NCBI GenBank assembly: GCA_027365775.1
Contig: DAHXLX010000002.1
Location: forward strand, 1-64,000
Origin: Candidatus Saccharimonadota bacterium
GTDB taxonomy: Bacteria > Patescibacteriota > Saccharimonadia > Saccharimonadales > UBA4665
Direction: 5' to 3'
Length of the DNA stretch: 64,000 bases
Positions 58,585 to 64,000 of the stretch are shown piece after piece (the stretch's first letter is position 1; each line of letters begins with the position of its first letter). Both the position numbers and the translations under genes were made by a program. The notes beneath the pieces are model-generated. The model was not told the DNA's origin, ran no database searches, and saw nothing but the letters and a program-made list of their open reading frames with translations.

Positions 58585-59397
58585 ATGGAACTTGTCGACA
58601 CCCACTGTCATATCCAATCGATTGGTGACGATACCGGTGAATACCATACCCGTGAACTATGGCGGAAATTGGACGCTGACTTAAATAATGTTATAGTCGG
58701 CGCAAACTCCGCATCGGTGACATCACTTATATGTGTTGGCTGCGATCCAATCGACAGCCGCTTGGCAATTAGTTGTGCCCACGACCGCGTCGGCTGTTAT
58801 GCGTCGATAGGTATTCACCCACATGAAGCAAAGCGGTTCGTGGACAACGAACCGGCAAAAACCAGTTTTGCCGATTTGATCAATTCCGATAAAGTTGTCG
58901 CCGTCGGCGAATGCGGTCTGGATTACTACTATAACCATTCAAGAGCAGATGACCAGGCGTCTATACTGCGTTTTCAGCTTGATTTGGCGGCTGAAACCGG
59001 CCTGCCGGTAATCTTCCATGTCCGGCAGGCATTCGCGGATTTCTGGCCAATATTTGATAGTTACAAGGGCAAACTAACAGGAGTTTTACACAGTTTTACA
59101 GATAGTCAAGATACACTTCAGGCGGCACTTGACCGTGGGCTGTTCATTGGCGTGAATGGAATTGTTACTTTTGCCAAGGATCCGCACCAACTATCGATGT
59201 ACACATCGATTCCCTTGAATCAATTACTGCTTGAAACCGACGCCCCATATTTGACTCCGGTGCCTTATCGTGGTAATATAAATGAACCAAAACACATACT
59301 GACGATAGCCGAGTTTCTGGCTGATCTAAGGGGTAATGAAGTTGAGGCAATAGCTAAAGCCAGCACGGCTAATGCGAAGTTGCTGTTTGGTCTATAA
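58585..59397 (+). CDS. tatD: TatD-family metal-dependent DNase
   Basis: 270 residues. LVDTHCHIQSIGDD holds the HxH metal pair. ASIGIHPHEAKRF and AVGECGLDYYYNHS carry the next His and the catalytic Glu. VIFHVRQAFADFW, GVLHSFTDSQDTL and LLLETDAPYLTPVPYRGN supply the other metal ligands. It is a 3'-5' exonuclease in DNA damage repair. It lies directly after metG, as in many bacteria. Confidence 0.93.
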   Translation: MELVDTHCHIQSIGDDTGEYHTRELWRKLDADLNNVIVGANSASVTSLICVGCDPIDSRLAISCAHDRVGCYASIGIHPHEAKRFVDNEPAKTSFADLINSDKVVAVGECGLDYYYNHSRADDQASILRFQLDLAAETGLPVIFHVRQAFADFWPIFDSYKGKLTGVLHSFTDSQDTLQAALDRGLFIGVNGIVTFAKDPHQLSMYTSIPLNQLLLETDAPYLTPVPYRGNINEPKHILTIAEFLADLRGNEVEAIAKASTANAKLLFGL

Positions 59398-59416
59398 TAG
59401 GTATTTGGTGTTACTT

Positions 59417-59842
59417 ATGACGAGAAATTCAGACTATAGTCTAGAGAAGTTAAAGACCGGGAGACGCGAACGTATACCGGCCAGGATAGCTATCGTGGAT
59501 GCTGCCGTGAGGCAAAGCTTACGTGCTGCTCAGGCCGAATGGATGGCTCGGCTGCCGATGGATTACGGCCAACTTCAGCGAGGTAAGGTTATGGATGCAG
59601 CATCCGGATTTGCTGCAAGCCGGCCAGGCGAACAACCGGCCGAAGCCATGGAATCAGTCAAGCCGGTATCCGAGTCAAAAGCTTCGGTTACGGCAATACG
59701 GCCAGATATTGAATCGATGATTAATGATGACGGTACTACTGCTTTGGAACAGGCTGACCAGCGGCTAAATGATTTAGACAAAGCACGTAAGGCAGTAAAC
59801 GACGCATATGAGAATCAGCAAAGCTCTGAGAAAGCAGCGTAA
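59417..59842 (+). CDS. Hypothetical protein
   Basis: 141 residues from the ATG at 59417; an earlier start would lie inside tatD. A basic, helical N-terminal half (TGRRERIPARIAIVDAAVRQ, SLRAAQAEWMARLPMDYGQL) and an acidic, helical C-terminal end are seen. No signal or membrane segment and no known family. It may share a transcript with tatD and the next gene. Confidence 0.5.
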   Translation: MTRNSDYSLEKLKTGRRERIPARIAIVDAAVRQSLRAAQAEWMARLPMDYGQLQRGKVMDAASGFAASRPGEQPAEAMESVKPVSESKASVTAIRPDIESMINDDGTTALEQADQRLNDLDKARKAVNDAYENQQSSEKAA

Positions 59843-59847
59843 TTCAA

Positions 59848-60222
59848 GTGGCCTCGATGTTTAATCACATTAAGAAGGTTTTAAGCGTTCCGGCTGATGA
59901 GCAGGAGATTGATAAAGACATAATTCACTTTGAAGCCAAGATCGGTGGCGGTCTGTTTGGTCCGGTGCCGCCCAGGCATCGTCGGGAATTTTTTTGCCTG
60001 GATGAGAACACCTGGGTTTGGCATGAGGAATGGACCGATAATTTAGGCCGACGGCAAAGTGTAACCACCCGTTACGATGTTCGGCCGCATGGTATATTTA
60101 AGATCCAAGGCAATATGCCGCACCGGCGTCTGAGCGACCAGGAGTTGCAGAACTTTTATCAGGCAGTTAGTTTATATGGCAAGAAGGTCATACCCGCATT
60201 GCAACGCCTGGTGGATGTCTAG
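59848..60222 (+). CDS. Hypothetical protein
   Basis: 124 residues. A helical start (FNHIKKVLSVPADEQEIDKD) is followed by a beta region rich in aromatic residues (RREFFCLDENTWVWHEEWTD, then TTRYDVRPHGIFKIQGN). The conserved look (WxWHEEW, RYDVRPxGI) suggests a real, probably lineage-specific family. Cytoplasmic. It lies 5 nt after the previous unknown gene and 17 nt before a cysteine desulfurase. Confidence 0.6.
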   Translation: MASMFNHIKKVLSVPADEQEIDKDIIHFEAKIGGGLFGPVPPRHRREFFCLDENTWVWHEEWTDNLGRRQSVTTRYDVRPHGIFKIQGNMPHRRLSDQELQNFYQAVSLYGKKVIPALQRLVDV

Positions 60223-60239
60223 ACGCCATCTTAACTTTG

Positions 60240-61382
60240 ATGAAGACTAAAATTTATCTGGACTATGCGGCGGCAACACCGTTAGACAAACAAGTCTTGG
60301 CGGTTATGAAGCCCTATTTTATAAAATATTTTTATAATCCATCGGCAGATTATGATGCAGCCCGGCAGATCCGACAGCAAATCAATCAGGCACGCTCCAA
60401 AGTCGCTTACTGGTTGGGTTGCAAGCCGGCTGAAATCGTCTTTACTGCCGGCGGCACGGAAGCCAACAATTTGGCAATCCACGGCGTTATGCGCCGATAT
60501 CCGTCAGGCAATCTGGTCATCAGCGCCGTCGAACACGAATCGGTTACGGCGCCGGCACATAATTACCAATATAAGGAGCTACCGGTCACACAAGACGGCC
60601 GGATCGATTTAAACAAAGTTGAAACGGCAATTGATGATCAAACGGTTTTGGTTAGCGTCATGTATGCCAATAACGAGATAGGTACGGTTCAACCGATCAA
60701 GCAGCTAGCCGCAAAATTGGCGGCAATCCGGCAGTCTCGTCAAGCCAGTGGCAATCAATTGCCATTGATCCTGCATACCGATGCCTGTCAGGCGGGGAAT
60801 TACCTTGATCTGCATGTTGCCCGGTTGGGGGTTGACCTGATGACCATAAATGGCGGCAAAGTTTACGGTCCGAAACAAAGCGGGGCGTTATTCGTCAGCC
60901 GTAGCGTCAGCTTAAAACCGCTAGTCGACGGCGGAGGACAAGAAAGAAACTTAAGATCGGGCACAGAGAACGTGGTTAACGACATCGGTCTGTCAACGGC
61001 TTTGGATCTGGCTCAACAGCGGCGGGAAGTCGAAACAGTTAGAACGGCATTACTGTCAAAACAATTCATAGACCTTGCTTTAAGGGAACTGAAACAGGTA
61101 CGGATAAACGGATCAAGCAAATACCGGTTACCAAATAATGTCCACCTGACATTTCCCGGTCATGATAACGAAAGACTAATCATCGGCCTTGATCAGTCAG
61201 GCATAATGGCCGCCGCCGGTTCGGCTTGCAGCGCTGCCAAGGAAGAGCCATCGCATGTACTTGCCGCGATCGGTCTAAGCGGCGCCGACGCCCGGTCATC
61301 GTTACGTTTCAGCTTGGGCCGAGAGACAAGTGTGGACGATATCGTTCTTACTGTCAAGGCGTTAAAAAAGCTGCTTGGCTAA
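60240..61382 (+). CDS. Cysteine desulfurase (NifS/IscS-like)
   Basis: 380 residues from the ATG at 60240. IYLDYAAATPLDKQVL is the typical start. EIVFTAGGTEANNLAIHGV, SAVEHESVTAPAH and HTDACQAGNYLDL bind PLP. The Schiff-base Lys is in TINGGKVYGPKQSGALF. The active Cys is in AAGSACSAAKEEPSHVL. It takes sulfur from cysteine for Fe-S clusters or tRNA thiolation. No iscU or mnmA lies beside it. Confidence 0.92.
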   Translation: MKTKIYLDYAAATPLDKQVLAVMKPYFIKYFYNPSADYDAARQIRQQINQARSKVAYWLGCKPAEIVFTAGGTEANNLAIHGVMRRYPSGNLVISAVEHESVTAPAHNYQYKELPVTQDGRIDLNKVETAIDDQTVLVSVMYANNEIGTVQPIKQLAAKLAAIRQSRQASGNQLPLILHTDACQAGNYLDLHVARLGVDLMTINGGKVYGPKQSGALFVSRSVSLKPLVDGGGQERNLRSGTENVVNDIGLSTALDLAQQRREVETVRTALLSKQFIDLALRELKQVRINGSSKYRLPNNVHLTFPGHDNERLIIGLDQSGIMAAAGSACSAAKEEPSHVLAAIGLSGADARSSLRFSLGRETSVDDIVLTVKALKKLLG

Positions 61383-61481
61383 TATCTCTACCGGTGAAGG
61401 ATAACTTTGCTAATTAACGGTTTCTACGCTATATTAAGGCTAAAGCTATAGCGCTATTAATAAAACAATGGGTGGACAAAA

Positions 61482-62102
61482 ATGACAATCTGGTGGCTGG
61501 CCGTAATTCTGGTAGGCGTAGTCTCTTTTGGACTAGGTTTCATCTGGCTGGCAGTCAAGCTTGGCGGGCTTAGCCGTTACCAGAAAGGCGGCCTTAATCA
61601 GGTATTGGATGCCGCAGATAATGATGTTGAGCATATCTTTGACGATGAATTCCGCGAGGAGCTCAGGAACCGCGGGCGGTTACACTTCGAGAAGATTATT
61701 GGTGAGAATGCGATGTTCTTGCAGCAGGATTTAAGGCTGACAACGTCCCAACTCAACGAATACATGAAACAGGAGCTCACCAGCAAACTACGTGAAGAAT
61801 TCGGTAAATACGAGGAGTCAATTACCGATGCCAAACAAATGGCAATTGATTCAATTGAAAAGACCAAAGAAACCATCGAGGAGGAACGACAACAACTGCG
61901 ACAGCAGCTGCAGGTCGAATTACAGACCGAAGAGAGCCGGCTAATCAAACGATTCGAAGACAATATGGCGGACATAGTCAATCATTACGTTTTAGCAGCG
62001 ATCGGTCAGCAAATTGATCTAAGCGATCAGCTGGAATATATCATCAGCGAACTGGAAGCTAATAAACAGGCAATTGCCGAGGACATAAAGTATGGCACTT
62101 GA
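61482..62102 (+). CDS. atpF: F-type ATPase b-subunit-like membrane/coiled-coil protein
   Basis: 206 residues. One N-terminal hydrophobic helix (WWLAVILVGVVSFGLGFIWL) is followed by a long charged coiled coil (about 60-165). The end DIVNHYVLAAIGQQIDLSDQ, then LEYIISELEANKQAI, looks like the end of b subunits that bind delta. Length is greater than the usual 155-170, with an insertion before the coil. It overlaps the delta gene by 11 nt. Identity as the stator b subunit is inferred from position and shape. Confidence 0.65.
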   Translation: MTIWWLAVILVGVVSFGLGFIWLAVKLGGLSRYQKGGLNQVLDAADNDVEHIFDDEFREELRNRGRLHFEKIIGENAMFLQQDLRLTTSQLNEYMKQELTSKLREEFGKYEESITDAKQMAIDSIEKTKETIEEERQQLRQQLQVELQTEESRLIKRFEDNMADIVNHYVLAAIGQQIDLSDQLEYIISELEANKQAIAEDIKYGT

Positions 62103-62592
62103 TAAGTTCTCGCTACCGAACCGCATAGTCAGCCAAGGTGATGTAGCCAGGGTGAAGCGTGAGCTACACAGTTTAAATGACTATCTCGATCAAGCTCAGC
62201 TGCGGAAAACCGGTAGCGCCATGGAAAGGCTACCAAAGACCAGTCGCGGACTGGATGACTTCGTCACCGACAACACGTTAAATCTAGTCAATGAGCAGGA
62301 CCGCTACGCGGCAATTAGTTTCTTTGACGAATTGGCTGACAAAGCGCCGGTGGTCCATGTCAGTTTTGCGGTCGATCCCTCGGCTAACTTTATTATCAAG
62401 ATTACCGGTTGGTTCAGGGAAAACATCGACCGGCTGGTATTGGTCAATATCGGTTTGGAACCGACTATTGCCGCCGGCTGTACGGTGCGTACTGACAATC
62501 ATTTATACGATTTCAGTTTACGTTCACATTTCGACAAACAACGTCAGCTGCTGATCAGTAAAATAAAAGGTGAACCAACCAAAGCGCCATGA
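62092..62592 (+). CDS. atpH: F-type ATPase delta subunit
   Basis: 166 residues. The C-terminal half ([46 protein letters not shown], then [19 protein letters not shown]) matches the conserved end of delta/OSCP proteins ('...GG..v.igd.v.D.Slr.rL..l...L'). The N-terminal half is helical as expected. It links the b stalk to F1 alpha. It overlaps both neighbours. Confidence 0.75.
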   Translation: MALDKFSLPNRIVSQGDVARVKRELHSLNDYLDQAQLRKTGSAMERLPKTSRGLDDFVTDNTLNLVNEQDRYAAISFFDELADKAPVVHVSFAVDPSANFIIKITGWFRENIDRLVLVNIGLEPTIAAGCTVRTDNHLYDFSLRSHFDKQRQLLISKIKGEPTKAP

Positions 62593-64000
62593 GCGACAAC
62601 CGACATTTCGACCATCTGTTGGAACATGATAGCCCGGTAGGCGAGATTATCGCGATTGAAGATTTCCTAATCAAGATAAAAGGCATGCAACCGGTGAATA
62701 CTCAAGCGTTGGTGATGTTCGAAGACGGGTCTAAAGGTTATGTCCATGAGGTACTGGATGATTATGTATCGGTTCTTTACCTGGGCACTAACCAGCTGTA
62801 TATCGGTATGAAAGTAGTTATCCAGCATTCGGAACTGGTCACTAAAGTCGGCAAGGATTATATCGGCCGGGTAGTCAATGTTTTTGGCGAACCGATTGAC
62901 GGCAAGGGTCCGATTGCCGCGGATAGTACTTGGCCGGTGTTCAATAACGCACCGATGTTGTACGAGAGGGAAGGTCTGAATGAACTGTTACCGACCGGTA
63001 TAACGGTGTTGGACGGTATGCTGCCGATAGTTAAAGGGCAGCGGTTGGCGATTCTCGGAGACAGCAAATCGGGCAAAACCAGTATGGCCATGCAGATCGC
63101 GACCAATCAGAAAAAAGGCGAGGTGGTTGTAATTTACGTGTTGATCGCCAAACGGCGGACCGATATCAGCACTTTGTTGGCCCGGCTTGAGGCGGCCCGG
63201 GCACTGGATAATTGCGTTGTTATAGTTTCGACTATTTTTGAATCACTGATTGTCGGTTATCTGGCGCCGTACGTTGGTTGTGCGATTGGTGAATACCTGT
63301 GGCAGAAGTGCGATCAGGATGTTCTGGTTGTTTATGACGATTTGACCAGTCATGCCCATATTTATCGCGAAATTTCACTTCTCAGCCGAGCTAGTCCGGG
63401 AAGAGATTCCTATCCGGGAGATATGTTCTATGCCCACTCTTCCCTGCTTGAGAGGGCGGGGAAGCTGGTCGGCAATCATAAAACTCTCACTGCCCTACCG
63501 GTGGTCCTGGCGGATGGCGGTGACATTACCGCCTATCTGCCGACCAACATTATGTCGATTACCGACGGCCAATGGATTTTGGATATGAAAATTTTTAAAG
63601 ATGTAATGCGCCCGGCGGTAAATATCGGACTGAGCGTGACTCGTGTCGGAGGAGCCGGGCATACGAATAAACAAAAAGCACTGAACAGCGAGGCGATGAA
63701 ATTGTTGGCCGATTATAACGAGGCGCAAGAGTTTGCCCATTTCGGGTCGGAATTGGCACTCGAGTCACAGAATGCGCTTATTCGCGGACGCCAGCTGTAT
63801 CAGCTCATGAACCAGTCGCCGAACGAACGATTCTCAGTTATGGCCCAGGTATTAATGATGGATATTGTGCTTCATGTGTCCCAGGACACGCCGCTAGACG
63901 TGGTGACGCTGAAATCTAAAGCAGAAGCGGCAGCGGCAAAAATAAAAGCTGACAGTGACTACGAGCCAGTTCGCGACCAGCTGCAACGGGAATGCCAGGT
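62589..64000 (+). CDS. atpA: F-type ATPase alpha subunit, 3' end outside window
   Basis: 470 codons visible. [20 protein letters not shown], then [20 protein letters not shown], the P-loop [57 protein letters not shown] and [15 protein letters not shown] are all F1-alpha landmarks. The P-loop differs from the usual GDRQTGKT. It starts in an ATGA overlap with delta. It should form F1 with a beta subunit beyond the window. The protein is divergent but recognisable. Confidence 0.9.
   Translation, partial: MSDNRHFDHLLEHDSPVGEIIAIEDFLIKIKGMQPVNTQALVMFEDGSKGYVHEVLDDYVSVLYLGTNQLYIGMKVVIQHSELVTKVGKDYIGRVVNVFGEPIDGKGPIAADSTWPVFNNAPMLYEREGLNELLPTGITVLDGMLPIVKGQRLAILGDSKSGKTSMAMQIATNQKKGEVVVIYVLIAKRRTDISTLLARLEAARALDNCVVIVSTIFESLIVGYLAPYVGCAIGEYLWQKCDQDVLVVYDDLTSHAHIYREISLLSRASPGRDSYPGDMFYAHSSLLERAGKLVGNHKTLTALPVVLADGGDITAYLPTNIMSITDGQWILDMKIFKDVMRPAVNIGLSVTRVGGAGHTNKQKALNSEAMKLLADYNEAQEFAHFGSELALESQNALIRGRQLYQLMNQSPNERFSVMAQVLMMDIVLHVSQDTPLDVVTLKSKAEAAAAKIKADSDYEPVRDQLQRECQ

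Overview
The window looks like a chromosome segment of a Patescibacteria (CPR) bacterium, most likely Saccharibacteria (TM7). This is inferred from gene content: PrgI with a split VirB4 and other type IV secretion parts, several pilin-like proteins, many small membrane and surface proteins, a ksgA gene directly behind a G5/DUF348 cell-wall protein, and a stand-alone lower-glycolysis cluster. The standard code fits, with TGA used as a stop. No 16S rRNA is present, so the placement rests on gene content only.

Layout. (1) 1-1524: two sortase-type surface proteins, the first cut by the window edge, then a terminator. (2) 1559-4519: tRNA-Glu followed by a leftward four-gene block (large serine recombinase, a 58-residue ORF, an unknown gene, a terminase-small-subunit-like gene). 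The recombinase reading frame runs into the tRNA gene, as expected for an element integrated there. (3) 4606-7001: small zinc-ribbon membrane proteins and a proteasome-like Ntn-hydrolase candidate. (4) 6998-21767: an AT-richer accessory array of short unrelated genes (nucleotidyltransferase, SRPBCC, pilin-like, two toxin-antitoxin pairs, Nudix, two frameshifted VOC proteins, a graspetide-type ATP-grasp ligase with its precursor, and two paralogous membrane-protein/UbiA pairs). Between almost every pair of genes lies a copy of one repeat. Read on the minus strand, each repeat encodes a related micro-protein of about 20-40 residues. I count 14 copies, and several have a conserved hairpin leader. 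The codon differences between copies are mostly synonymous. The organisation resembles an integron cassette array, but no integron integrase is in view and the sites do not look like classical attC sites. I consider this the best candidate for an undescribed system here.

(5) 21958-37730: GC-richer chromosome with an HD hydrolase, an ABC-2 exporter pair, ExoD-like, MFS, cohesin-like surface protein, Nudix, an ABC exporter, DUF427, PspC, an RNB nuclease, alanine racemase, a pilin-like protein and a large MG2/alpha-2-macroglobulin-like protein. (6) 38425-43327: a type IV secretion-like operon (VirB2-like, VirB6-like, PrgI, VirB4 in two pieces, CHAP hydrolase). (7) 43433-49806: pyruvate kinase, pgk, tpiA, a membrane protein and a UvrD/PcrA helicase. 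(8) 49874-52440: Rpf/YabE-like wall protein, ksgA, tmRNA and a terminator. (9) 52569-61382: unknown proteins, GtrA, trehalase, tRNA-Val, HIT, Nudix, metG, tatD, two unknown genes and a cysteine desulfurase. (10) 61482-64000: b-like, delta and alpha subunits of an F-type ATPase, with alpha cut by the window edge.

How the genes fit together: the right half is a compact housekeeping chromosome (ATP from glycolysis, translation quality control, cell wall, secretion). The left half is a turnover zone in which small accessory genes are gained and lost around a recurring micro-ORF unit. Several genes there (14.9-18.2 kb) carry one-base frameshifts, which are either decay or sequencing errors.
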